NCBI RefSeq assembly: GCF_910592395.1
Contig: NC_088314.1
Location: 19,734,070-19,798,069, forward strand
Source of the DNA: Lineus longissimus
Taxonomy: Eukaryota; Nemertea; Pilidiophora; Heteronemertea; Lineidae
Direction of reading: 5' to 3'
Length of the DNA: 64,000 nucleotides
Shown here: positions 50,681 to 63,500 of the stretch, piece by piece
Layout: the number at the start of each line of letters is the position of its first letter
Numbering within the stretch: the first letter of the stretch is position 1
The notes under the pieces: model-generated
What the model was told of the DNA's origin: nothing
Seen by the model: only the letters and a program-made list of their open reading frames with translations
Database searches by the model: none
Made by a program: the position numbers and the translations under genes

Positions 50681-53579
50681 GCCAGACCAGACTCAGACGA
50701 TGTCATGGTCTAGGATGCCTCTGCACGGTCTACAGAGCAAGCCACCGCAACAGGAAGCAGTAAATGGTTCATTGCATTCCACTACGCAGTTTGCAACGAG
50801 ATTGTCAAGTTTGTTTGGCCAACTGGACAGGAATATTTTGGCCAAAACAATCATTATACATGAACTTGCACATACTTTTTAACTTGATCACCATTGTGTA
50901 GCGATATATTCAACAGATCCTCAGAAGATCGTGATGAATTTTGGCTGTTTACCTTTTCGGATGTTGAAAGAAATTATTCCCTCATTACCACAAGAGAAAC
51001 TGGAGAAAACAAAGCATAACTTTTGAATGAAGAACAAAATTGCCAAACGAACTAGAAATGTTAAGCCAGTCAGCCGGCAGTGATGAACCATAGAAAGAAT
51101 GGTATACCAGAAAGAAAGTCATCATCACAACCATAGAAAAAGACCTCATCATGTCATGTTCTTAATCAGACTGAACCCAATGCAAGGAGATTTACAAAGA
51201 AGAAGATGACATGGCACATTGCAGGTTTCTATGACGAGAATGTCACGACAGGGCAGTGTTTTTCGAATGACTTGCAGATGGAATTATTCTGACGTCGCTC
51301 GAAATTAGCTTCATTTCTCAACATTCAGTCCATATTTCTCTTATCTAATGATATATTTTAACTGTTACAGTCAATTCAATCCTGCTGAAGATCATGTTTC
51401 AACCCCAATAAAAATCCCCGACTCTGCCTAGCGCCACTGGCACTGCAAACTCTCAAGAATATTGGAAAATGGGAACTCTTGTTGGCAGCAAACAGACAAA
51501 AGCTGCTCAGAGTCGACAAGAGGATACCAATAAAGGATATTGGAGAGTGGTAAATAGGGGCAACAACCATGACGATTGAAACAGCCTCATATCATCTTTA
51601 AAAACCAATAGCGGTTACTCATGTCTGTTGAGATGATTTCATTTCATCCGCAGATGTTACGGCTGTGATGGTGATAAATTTTGGTGTCGTTGGTTGAAAA
51701 TGTTCGCTTTGTTCAATGGGGTCTTTTAATCTTTCTGAAGGTAAAAAGAGAGATTCTGTGAGCAAATTGGTGACTGCTGTTTTAACCATGTGTGCTCTGA
51801 TTTGCAACAGGCAATACATTTTTTTCTTACAACATGCAATAATTGTCATTCTTGTTGCCGTTGACTGATTTTAGTCTAAGAATGATGTGATTCTTGTTGC
51901 CAGCAAAGTAGAAACCAGCGCAGAAATGTCGCTATTTATTCATCTCCATCACCCGTTATGTCCCCTCATATCTCCGTCACAAGACCTGAACGCCAACCAC
52001 CTCATCACGATCATTTGAATTTCTAATCAATAGCGAGAAAGTTCTCAGACTCAATTTTATTTGATGGATATGAATATTTGAATTTTGAATATTTCACCCG
52101 AGGGAGTAGAATCTGATTTGAATACAATGAATATTGGATGTGCCTGGTTTGATACTTGGCTCCTTTGCAGACACCACATTTATCTCTCATGATTGTTGTG
52201 ATCGCCTCACTGTCCCTCGAAATTGAAATTTCCCACTGAGAGTGAGAGACCATACACATTCCACACTAACAAGTGATCTGTCTTGAGCCGTCTTTTCAAG
52301 AGAATTTCCTCAAATAGTTTTCCTTCTATACCACCAGGTCCTCTCTTGCGCTTCTCATCAAGAGGTTCTTTGTTCTTCCTGTCTCAAGCAGTCTAACGGC
52401 CGGAAATGATCTGCGGAGTGAAGTAGACAACGGTGTGTGACTCTCATCACCCATTGTCATTTCCTTGCCCTGACCATATTGGAATGATAGCTGTAGATGT
52501 CGGCAATTTGGCATCATTTGCAAAACGTTGACGAAAATGACCAAAGCGGAAATTATGTGTCATTTTCTTGAGATGGAAATCTGAACCTAAAGAGTAAAGT
52601 GATCTACATCTTAATTCAGAAGTCGTTATAGCTGAGGATAGGTGGATGGCATTGCGACTGTGACTTTGATGGCGTGGCACTTACAGGCTATCTTTGAAGT
52701 ATCTCTAAGACTAGGATATCTGGAGCGATAGACTGGGAAGACATTCGATAAAACGAAGCTACTTCCGATGCAAGGCAAGGAGATTTTCTTTGAGCTGGTC
52801 ACTTCTTGGTCGAACATCACCTTCCAGTACGTCTTGTAGCATAAACTGGAATGTGTCTCGGAATGATATCTGTCAAATGAAGCTAATTCCATATCTCTGA
52901 CAAAAAGCTGCATCGCGATGGTCATACTGGATATGATATTTTTTTCTCCGTAGATATGGAAACCTGAACATGAGGTAATTACTTCTTGTCAAAGCCAGAT
53001 TGCCGTCGGATTGGCTTGCTCCAATATCAGGGACTGGTGAGGCTAGCATGGAGACCTCAATAAGGGATGAGCCACTTTCATTCAAAGATCCAGGACAGCA
53101 CTTACAATGCAGAAAAAGTGTGTTTCATGTTCCATTTGACAAAAACTTCCGATCACGTGACAAGTTTTTTAAATGGAAAATTCAAAATAGATTGCACATT
53201 CTGCCAAAATACTGATAACGAGAAGGGGAATCTGTAGATCAATACAGGGTCGTCCATGATGTGATGAGATGTGAAACTCAAGATCAGGCTGCCTGGAGCA
53301 GACTCACACAGGGAAAGGGGAGTCTATCAAACGCTTCCCGTGTTTCGCACAGTAATGGCATCTTCTGGTTACCTCGGCAGACCTTACATCTAGATGGGTC
53401 TCCACCAGAGGCTAGGGGGGAACATTGGCCGTTTTACAGTTCATGATGTTACCCAATCAGGTTTCAGGTCAGGTACGTCAGCATTTACAAGCCACTGGAC
53501 ACCCGATACACCAATAACAATCACCTGATTGACTGCCTCGCCAACGTCGCCACGGCGATATTGTGTCAACCTTTCACGG

Positions 53580-53885
53580 CGATGGCTTACAGAATAAATA
53601 TGATCCTTATCGTGTCAGTACCATTTCCTCCTCTGGAAACTTCCTGTCGTATCAGCTGTGGCTTAAGTTATGCCAATAACCGCCCCGAGCGTCTCCTGAG
53701 GTGACCAAGGACAGGAAAATATCTCATCAGCAGGTGGTCCTAACTGGTTTTACAGAGTAAGTATGATCCTTATAATGTCAGCAGACTTATTTTAACTTCA
53801 GGAAACTTCGTCGTATCAGCTGCCGCTTAAGATATACCAATAACGCCCCCACCGACTTCCTAAGTGACCAAGGACAGGTTTTCAT
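53580..53885. repeat. Duplication, copies ~167 bp apart
   Basis: TATGATCCTTAT(C/A)...GTCAG...GGAAACTTC...GTCGTATCAGCTG...CTTAAG...CCAATAAC...GTGACCAAGGACAGG occurs twice (about 53599 and 53762). Confidence 0.85.
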
Positions 53886-53888
53886 AAT

Positions 53889-53983
53889 ATGACATTTGAC
53901 CTCTCTAATCAGGACACCTCTCTATTACAAGGACAGCACGTGTCAGTCAAGAGAGTGTCCTTGATAGAGAGCTTCTACTATAT
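53889..53983. mobile_element. Right part of a CAGTAGAACCTCTC-type TIR element
   Basis: TTTGACCTCTCTAATCAGGA, then GTCAGTCAAGAGAGTGTCCT + TGATAGAGAGCTTCTACT matches the right half of 24111-24264. Confidence 0.6.
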
Positions 53984-55193
53984 ATGGCAAAAATGGCCCA
54001 GTGCAACTCCTCCATCAACCAAGGCCCGGTCTTAACTTTCCAGTTTGGGTGAAAAAGGCCATATATGAGAAATTTCAATTTAAAAATCCCAGCCCAACTG
54101 GCGCATCTCCAAGACCAATATCTTCCAATCGTCCCCACCCTCTCATCTCAAAGCAATCCCATCGCTCTCCCAACTAATTGAACCGAAGCCATGCTAGAAA
54201 TTTGATAGCAAATTCATTAGCTTGAGCACAATCAGGCAACACACCCCAAACATGATTAAACTAGAATTAAACACAAACTACTACTCCTAATTGTATTGCT
54301 AATCGATTAAAAGTGATGACTTATTAACGGGCTTGGCAGTTCATACCAATTATCCAGTCACACCCAGTGTTACGACAAGCAGAAGTGTATTGCTTGAGCA
54401 GACCACGATACTAAAGTGCTGTGCACACAAGCGATTTAAAATCGCTGTGATGTGTGATTAAAATTGTTGCTCTGTGTGACAAAATATCTCTTGTATGCAG
54501 TTAAAATTAGTAACTGCTGGGTTAGATTTTGATTGCTGGTTTCTGATCACCGATTGTTGTCACAGGCACCTGTGATAACCACTGAAAATGAGCAATTTTT
54601 GTCGCAAGCCGTCATGACGGTATGTAGCATCAATCTAAAACGCTTGTTTGCTAGGCCAAACACTTCATATTCCAATTCATACAGCCTGCTAAGCCCCACG
54701 GAAATATCAATCAAATGAAGCTTTCCCATACACCATGTGGAGTCTCCCATCAAATCAATCTAGGGAATTAGAAAACTCGCCTGAGAACAACGCAACACTT
54801 CTGCGCCGACGTTCAATTATCAAGCAAGCCATCTTTCCCCAAACTGATCAACTTCCTCCGCTATTGAACCCAAGTAATTAAGAAACGTGATCCAGTTGAA
54901 TCGGTTGATCCAAGGCAAACAAGAAACGCAACTGAGCGGCAAGTTTCAAGCACCGGATGACAGCCGTGATGTACTTTGAGAATTATCACCGCTGGCCGTG
55001 TAGCCTCTCGTTAATTGAAAATTAAATGGGTATGCGGGAAAGTAGTTTTTGTTGCCATTAGAGACTGTCGGAGGTTTTCGTAATCGTCATTGGAATCACT
55101 AAACATGCAGCTTAAACCTCTTTGAAATGATGGATTTGGTAATAAAGGAATCATCAAAGTGTTCTCCTTAGAACGTCCCTAAGCTGACACATC

Positions 55194-55660
55194 TACCGTA
55201 TTTTCCGGATTATCCCCCGCACTGCCCTATGACCCGCACCCCCTTTGACCATTACCTAAAGCCACGCAAGACCCGCACCTGATTATGACCCGCACTGCTC
55301 CAAGACCCGCATTCTCCAAAAATAGTAAGCCATTCATTGATGTTGACATCCTAGAACCGCCATGTTTTTTTTAATTGTTAACCAAAGTGGATCAATTCCA
55401 GCATGGCCGTAACTATTTTCCCTAGCGGAGACATCACAAACTATGCGATCATGGCGGAAATATTGGTTGAAAACAATGCGAAAACGATGGACATAAATCC
55501 TTATCAAGTAACCAGTTTGGTCCCCTTTTTTTTCTTTGGGGTTGGGGCTTATCCCTCTCAGAATCCACGCAAGACCCGCACCTTTGTATTACCCGCACCC
55601 CCACTTTTTGGGCCTGTTTGAGGGCAAAAAGCCGCGGGTCATACGCCGGAAAATACGGTA
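55194..55660. mobile_element. TIR element with CCGTATTTTCCGG ends
   Basis: TACCGTATTTTCCGG (55194-55208) is exactly inverted at 55646-55660 (CCGGAAAATACGGTA). Both ends are followed inward by several ACCCGCAC motifs. TA lies at both boundaries, as in Tc1/mariner-superfamily insertions. It is 467 bp with no transposase. Similar CCGTATTTTCCGG termini are known from non-autonomous elements in many animals. Confidence 0.8.
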
Positions 55661-56079
55661 AGTACAATATCTCTCTTCATAAACCTGAACTTCATGTAAT
55701 CCAAATATACCCGTCATTAAATACCTTGGGATCTTGTTTCAAATATGATCCCTCAAGAGATATTGTCTTTCCAATTCAGCTTTTTTAGATATGCCAAAAG
55801 TAGCTGTCTCCATGGCAGTGAAACCCTTTGGGGACAACGGCGACAAGACAAATAAAGTCTAAACAGGAAAAGTGCCCAAAGCATGGAAGGCCAGTATAAA
55901 TATAGAAGCTTCATGTTTTCAACACCATGTTCATTCTCAAATTTGGTATTTTATTGTCATCTTAGAAAAAATCCTGAGTAATCAATGATTCAGGAGGCTT
56001 CGGCCAAAACATTCAATGCTGTTCAAAGCCCAAATGTCCTAGATACATGACCAAGACATTGGCAGATATCGGCCAGTTT

Positions 56080-56490
56080 TATTTATTCCTTTTCTCATCA
56101 TTTCCAGGTATTTCAATCATCATCAAATATCTCCACTTAAGGCGAGATCACTCAATCATCGACAGGGATAAACACCTCGAACATGCTCGAGTACCCAAAG
56201 ATAGAAACCAATTTTCTGTCCTAAATCACTCGTGGTAAATGCTCTTCTATATTCAAGAAAAGATAAGAGTGGATATTCTGTAAATATGGACGATAGAGGA
56301 TATTGGCAATATATGAGAGACAATCTCATTTATCAAATATTTAAAAGATTTGAGATCTAAATACAGTGAAAACCATTACAGAAATGTTCAAGAAGGCATT
56401 GATAGAAACCGATTTTCTATTCAAAATCACTTGCTACAAACCTTATTTCATATTCAGCTAAAAGATAAGGAAATATATCTACCAATATCG
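56080..56490. repeat. Decayed duplication, spacing ~200 bp
   Basis: GATAGAAACC(A/G)(A/G)TTTTCT + (G/A)TCC/TTCAAAATCAC...TATTCA(A/G)...AAAGATAAG occurs at about 56201 and 56400. Confidence 0.65.
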
Positions 56491-56564
56491 ATTACAGGGA
56501 TAAGTGGAACTGTGTTCCTTGGCGAGATGTTTCCTACAAGGGTAAAATATTCATATAAAATTGT

Positions 56565-57000
56565 AATGAAAATGTCCTACTTACGATGAAAATTATTTTT
56601 AGCGTGACGATGATTACATTCATCTCGTTCTGGCAGTTATATCCATTCTGACAAGTGTCTCAGTCCACCACTACAGACGTTTTTGTATTCCTGATGAAGG
56701 AACCCGGAATTCCGTCATTAGTTGTCTCCATAATCAAGACGTGACGTGACATGTTCAAACCCCTGACGAAACACAGCTAGCAAAACCCACAACTGGCACT
56801 CACAAAAAATTGCAGTGTAACTATTTTTCGAAAAAGGGTCAAACAAACAGATAGAATTTGATTAAGATGTCCTACTTACGATGAAAATTATCTTGAGAGT
56901 GACGATCACTACAATCATCTCGTCATCAGGATACGATAATATCCATTCTAACAAGTCACCTTATCCGTCACAATCGTTTAGGTATTCCTAACGAGGAACA
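56565..57000. repeat. Duplication, spacing ~296 bp
   Basis: GTCCTACTTACGATGAAAAT + TAT...GTGACGAT...ATCATCTCGT...ATATCCATTCT(G/A)ACAAGT at 56573 and 56869. Confidence 0.85.
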
Positions 57001-57189
57001 TTGGACATCCATCATGAGAGGCAGCATCAGTAATCAAAAGCTGCATTTCATAGATGCCAGCGTAAGAGAAGTATTGAATTGTTTCTGACCATGTCACTGG
57101 GCAAATACCACCCTTTGCAAACATCAATATGGCCGTCCAATCTCGCTAAGTTAAATTTGTAGCAACCTAAATCAAAAGTGTCTTGTCAT

Positions 57190-58330
57190 CACCCACAAAC
57201 AAGTATAACTTTGAGCACAGTGATGCTGACGCTTGCAGTATCTGGAGAATATCCTCTACACGTATCGTCGATATGACCATGCCCATCGCATCTGCCGCGT
57301 GTGGCGATTGATTTCTCTAAGTCGTCATCAGCAGCATCTTAAATCAAGTATTTCATCACTGCCGAGGCAGGCAAAGATCTTCAAGTACTATAGATCACTT
57401 CTGAAGACGCTGCTGCCCGCTCTATAAGTATCTACAAAATAATTGCCTCTCCTATGATAGGCGTTCCTCAACTGAGTTACGTCTGATCCTGTTAAGTCAT
57501 TACAAGTAGTGTCCTAAGGTATATCATCATTGCGAAAATTTGGAAGTTTGGATCTCTCGAGCACAGTTCTTATGTTGCTGGTCTAGAGAGAATGTCTTCA
57601 GCACAAGTCATGAACATGACCAGGCTCAACCCATTTGTAGCAAGTGATCCCTCCGATCAAATCATTCCTTACATGTGCTCCACTTGATCCTTCCAAGTCA
57701 TCAGAAGAAGCATCCTACAGTATCATCATTGCGAAGATTAAGATGTTGAGCACTGCACTGCTGGTGCTGGTCTAGAAAATCTCTTCAGCACACACTGTCA
57801 ATATGACCATGCCAATCACACGTAGCAACTGATCCCTCCGTTCAAAGGCGATCGAAGCGGTGTCCTTAATCAAAAGTAACGTTCCGACCCTGCGGATGTA
57901 AGAAACTTTGAACAAGAGTAGACTCTTAGCACAGTGTTGCTGGTGCCATACCCTGGTAAGAAACTAGAGAATACCCTGGTGTTGATCTGGAGATTATCCT
58001 CAGCACATATCATCAATATGACCATGCCAATAACATGTGTCGCAATAGATCCCTCCAAGTCATCACAAACAACATTCATAATCAAAGTATTGTTTCATCG
58101 CTGGCATTGCAAAAAGCTTACAGAACATGAAATCCATGGAGTGCCACTGGTATGATTATGTAGAAAATGGCCTCAGTACATATCGCCAATATGACTATCT
58201 TAGTCACATGTGTCGCGATTGATCCCTCAATGTCATTATAAGCACGGTCTTATCAAAGTATCATTTCATCCCTGGCAATGTAAAGTAGCCTACTTAAGAA
58301 GCGAGAAGCTCTTGAGCGCTGCTCTTGCAA
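57190..58330. repeat. Decayed tandem repeat, five copies, 170-340 bp apart
   Basis: The marker TCAATATGACCATGCCAATC and its variants occur at about 57268, 57610, 57797, 58010 and 58184. Each is followed by GCGATTGATCCCTC(C)AAGTCATCA-like text and preceded by GAGCACAGTG(T/A)TGCTGGTG-like text. Confidence 0.8.
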
Positions 58331-59639
58331 ACCGAGAGAATATCCTTTGGCACTATACCGGCAAGTACTCAGGGAACCATTTCTCTCATGGATCCAAGTC
58401 CTTGGAACCTTTCAAAAGCATCATTTTCAAGATGGTCAGCGTAAAGAGAGGACGTAAAACGTTTTACTCTACATCTTTAATGCCTTTGTAGGAACTGTAA
58501 TTTCTACTCTCAGCAATAAGTCGCTTTCAGATTGCGCCAGTTTCCTCAAGTGTAAAAACCTCCACATCTGAATTGACAAAAAATCCTTCACTGGTATTGG
58601 CATTTGATCTCTGCTGCGTCGTGTTTCTATTTGAGCCAATATATCTTCAGTTCTTTTATCGTTTTTTTCTGTTAGCAGATGTTTTTGGCATTTCCATTTT
58701 TGGCAAAATGACCCCAGGACATTGTTGAAAGACAAGCGAGGGAACATGATGATGCTAGGAACAATTATTGGTCTGTGTTCGGCGCTGTTTTCGGTTCCAC
58801 CGCTTTAGTTTCTGGTTCCAGATCACGCTCTGATTGAGCCTTGGGTGCTTGGTTGCCACTCAAAGTTCTAGAACACCTTTCCATCAAGACAATCTCATTC
58901 CAAAGTACACCTCTTGGTCCTTGGTGCCCTTCTTGGTGACAATTACCGATGCACGACAAGATTTATTTGACGCCAAGTCTGATACGGCGCTAATGGCTGA
59001 CGGCGATAGAGTCTCACGTCAGCCTCAATCTGATTAGTCGGCGATATGCAATAACGCTGAAAGTCAGTCGAGCTTGTTCTGAATTCTTACGAACAGTTCC
59101 TAATCAAGAGGTTCTACTGAGCTATCAGTATCAGACTTTTCTACCTGTTTGTAACTTAATGGACACGTGCAGAAAAATCATTACTCTAGCTACTTTTTGT
59201 ATGATTTTTTGTGGATATAGGGTGTGTATACGATGACAGTGTTCTTGTTCTCAGACGACTGAGTTTTGTGTGTCTGGCCATTTGCTTGCCTGTTATCTCT
59301 CAGTACAGTTCTCATAATCGCCAAAGTTAAACCAAGCCTGTCTCAAAAGACAACGTCATCATGTCCAAAAAAAATCTGCTTTTCTTATGCGAATTTTGCT
59401 AAGATTCTTATGAACGAACGTGACATTTGTATGTGGTCAGGATTTTTCTCGCTACTTGTCAATAGCCTGTCAATGTTTGTACATGTCGTAAGGAGATAAT
59501 AATGTTATAGTGTCTCTTTTGGCGCTCGCAACGATCTTCCAGAGTGATGAAAAATGGTATGCCAGTTTCTTTGGTGAAGAGGTGGCCATGTGTTTAAGGA
59601 GATACTGCAGTTCGTATCACTGGCAAGGAAGGATGTACC

Positions 59640-60060
59640 TTGTGATGGCTTGCACTGTATGTGTGATTGATCACATGATCTTCTACCCGCAAACAAATAT
59701 ATATGGACATTCTTTTGAGATCTAGAAGGCTTTGGATGCAAATGACCATTGCTATCTGACCAATTCGTAGTCGCAAAATTCAATGACCACTCAGTTAAAC
59801 AGAAATGTCATTTCCCTTCCGTCATCAGCAAAGACAATGGCAGTACCTGATGATGGTGATGGCGTTCAGTGTATAATTGATCACATGGCTGGCTAAAAGC
59901 AAGCAAATATCGCTACGTTTATGATCAATTTTGATGAGGATGGAATGACCATTGCTATTCAGCTTAGGGGCATAGCTAGCGGGCGGGGGGGGGGGGGGGG
60001 GGGGGGTAAGGGTAGGGCAGATGCCACCATCAGAAGTCGCAAAAAATGGGGTTTTGACTG
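59640..60060. repeat. Duplication interrupted by a G run
   Basis: TGATGG...GT(G/A)TGATTGATCACATG, then AATGACCATTGCTAT(C/T), then AGTCGCAAAA occurs twice (about 59645-59780 and 59857-60044). In the second copy a run of 22 G (59985-60006) separates the last two motifs. Confidence 0.7.
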
Positions 60061-61439
60061 TGATTTTGGCCAAAAAATTCAAGAGGTGTCATTTCTAATA
60101 CTCAGACTGAGATTTATGAGTTGAGCTGAGCCACTATTAACCACGCATCCCCTCAATCTCCTTGGGTTAATTGCCCCCAGAAATAGTCACCAGAACTCTC
60201 TAATATTCTGCAAATGAAGTGGATGAATCCATCTGAGTAGTCACGGTTCGCCTGGCAGGCTCAGTATAATTACATCCATCCGTGAACACATCAGCCCTCG
60301 ATCGCAAGCTCTCGAACAAACGACAATGTTTGGTTCGTTTCGATTATCGACGGACCCAACCATGAGTTGATCGGGCAACGTGTTCGAGTGGCGGGTGAAA
60401 TCGACATCTAAGTGATTAGCGGAATTACACATCAGTTGAGGACTTATTGAGGAGCACGGCTTCTTGGTTTATATAAGTTGTTTCTCCCAGGGAGGCAAAA
60501 CCGTTTTGAGGTGTGGTAGTTTTGAAAACTTTTGGATTTCTTGTTGTTTGTATCAAATTTTCTTTGTTCAAAACTAATGCATTCATAAATCAGAGTAATC
60601 AGTGGTATTATATAGATAATCTCCTGAGCCTTATTAAATGTTCAGGACAAAGAACGGATAGCCTATAGTTTCATTGTGTCGAATCAAATCGAAGATTATG
60701 CGCTACATCTTATTGATTGGATCTATACAAGATCCTATGCTCAATGATTCAAGAAAATTATCAGAATCTTGAGGATGCGACGAGGTGAATGTATAAGTTG
60801 CATGTCAGGTGAAATCATTTGACAACAGTCTACGCCAATGAGTAATGGCTATTTCTACGTCAAACCGTATTGAAGATGCAGTCATCATTCTCCTCAAGAT
60901 GACAATATTACATTCATCAATAGAGAGAATGTCTCTTCTTCGAGCAATTCAATGTGTGTCGTCGCAGTTTCTCAGCAGTTTAGTACCGTGTGCTCATAAA
61001 TAAATTCTTTTGAAGTTCGTTCCATTGAGTCTGATAGAATCTGTCTTTGTTCCACTTGTTAAGAATCCTTTAGGGATTATTAAATTCCTTTGTTCTATGA
61101 AATTTAATCCCACTGTTTGAAATTGAAGCTCATATAGTTTGTAATCGGAATCTCAATACATTCTTTGATTATTCTGTGAACCACGAAAATGTAAGTCCTC
61201 TTTATTTTGCAATCAAAAAAAGTACTATCTCATTCATGTGTTATGCGGTCCCGAACTGATCATCAAGAGAATTTCCCAGCTTGTGTCCTTCTTCAGTCTT
61301 GTTTCTTTCCAGAAAAAGAATCTGACAACCGTCTCCAATCAGCTACGATCACATCACTTGCTAGTCACATCCCTACGTGCCTAATTTCTTGATGGTGCGC
61401 CACCAATTCCTGTGAAAACTTTTAACTCCTCCACTGCAA

Positions 61440-63500
61440 GTTCTTTGAGCGATTGACATCAGTTTTGCCAAAGGAGTTTTTGAGGATGGAATGTAAGGAC
61501 TTGGTCTACAGTTCCTCGTCGTTTTTGCGACACAGATTGTGACAGACTGATCCTGGTGTGTCTTTCCAAGTTGTCAGTTGTATGATACGTGAGGAATTGA
61601 GTTCATTCTGAAGTAGTTTATCAGTTTCTAATCATTCGTGTGCCAGCATGATTGGACTAATAACGTCATGTTTGAAGTTCCTTTCACATCAATTTGCCAA
61701 AGGAGTTGGCAATGATAGATTATGGTACTGGGTTGTTAACATGATTAAGAGAGCCATGTGAGGTTCTAGGTTAATATTTGCTCCATGGGCATAGAGAATC
61801 ATGGACTGTCAGTTCTGCTAGGAACAGGAGAGAACTTTGGCTTTTGAAGTCGTTTATTGGCTTCAAAAATCTATAAGGTTGGCTCAGGGCCTGGATCTGT
61901 TCTTCTTGTTTGATTCTGATGGAATTTTTGATGGATTATCAAAAATGACATTTGGTCTCGTGTCTGGGTTATAGTTCTTGGCAAAGCTGTTTTGGGCTGG
62001 CGTGATTGGACTGTTAACTTCGCCTTTGGAGTTCTGCCATTCTTCTTGTCGTATAATGATGGAATCTTTGATGGTTTATCAAATATGACACTCGGTTTTC
62101 TGTCAAGGTTCTTATTCTTGGCCGTGTAAGCTTTCTTATGCTGGCATGATTGGACTACTTGTAGAGCTTCGCATTTGGAATTCTTCACTGCGATTGACAT
62201 CTGTTGTGACAAAGGAGTTATTGAGGACGATTCCAACAGCTTGTTCCATGGTTGTTTATCATTCGTGACATAAGACTATGATCAGCTATGACGCATCTCT
62301 TTGTATATTTGACGTCGACTTCAAATCTGCTAGAGTGCTTTCTTCTCATTCTTGTGCCGCTGCGATTGAGCTGTATGTTCTTATGTTTTTATACTCTTTA
62401 TGTTCACGTTCTTCCCAGCGATAGACATCTGTCTTGCCAAAGGAGTTTTAAATATTGGAAATGATAACGTTGATAAATTTGTGGTTGTTCGTCATTCGTG
62501 ACACCAAACCATGTTCAGTTATGACGCGTCTCTTTGAATATCTTTGACATCGACTTCAGTTCTTCTAGAGTGCAGTTCATTCTGAAGTAGTTTATTGGTT
62601 TCGAATCATTCTTGTAACGTTGTGATTGAGCTGTAACTTCATGTCAGACATTTCACTAGGATCTTGCTCAAGGAAGTTTGGCATTGATGGATTATGGTAC
62701 TGGCTTATTGGAAGCTTAAGATGTGTGCTGTATGCTTTGGTGTCATGGGTGTCTATCATGTTGCAGAATTGAGGAAAGTAAGGAATTGCGACATTGATGG
62801 ATTATGTTACTCCCTTATTGGAAGTTCAGGCCACCGTCTGTACATGCTGTTGGATACATGCTTCCCGAAATTGGTGGCTTGCATTGGAACTAACTTTTTC
62901 CCCCTTGTCCGTCATCAAAGGCATTCAAGTGTGTTGGTCAACCATGACTATCTCCTTTGTCCCTCCAACATAAGGCCTAGTTTCCCCTTTTGACATCGCT
63001 ATTTCGGACACTCAGCGCCCCATTTCTGGAAAGGTGTATAGTGTCTTCCAATGTTGCTACCAGCTCTACAAGAGGAGAGCATCGTGCTAATATTGGTTTG
63101 AAGTTTGAGCCATACAATGTATGCTGGTCTGTGTCATGGGTATCTGTCATACTGCAGAATTAAAAAGATTTGTCGTTGATTTCTCCAGAGGAGTTGTGGC
63201 ATTGATAGATGCTACTGGCTAATTGGAAGTTTCAGCCATCTTCTGTAAATGCTGTTGGTAGCGGTCTTATCCAATGTTGCTACCAGCTCCTTGAGTGGAA
63301 AGATGCGTACTTGCTTTGATTAAAGTTTGAGCCCTGTATCATGGGTGTGTAAACGAATTTGACTTTGATTTCTCCAAAGGAGTTGTGGCATTGATGGATT
63401 ACTGCACTGGCTTATTGGACATATGGCCATCTTCTGTGTTTTGTCATGTTAATAGTGTATCTTCCGATATTGCTACCAGCTCTTCCATTGGGAAAGAGTG
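61440..63500. repeat. Long decayed tandem-repeat block, 180-230-bp units
   Basis: TTGCCAAAGGAGTT or TCTCCAAAGGAGTTGTGGCA recurs near 61467, 61693, 62208, 62434, 63190 and 63375. CGATTGACATCTGT and ATTGATGGATTATGGTACTG recur alongside. Later units share AATGTTGCTACCAGCTC and CCATCTTCTGT. This is the largest block of this type in the window. Confidence 0.8.

Noticed and set aside
55403-55621. 72-codon open frame
   Set aside because: Internal to the TIR element at 55194-55660 and unlike any transposase.
61871-62236. 121-codon open frame on the minus strand
   Set aside because: Lies inside the decayed tandem-repeat block and repeats with it.
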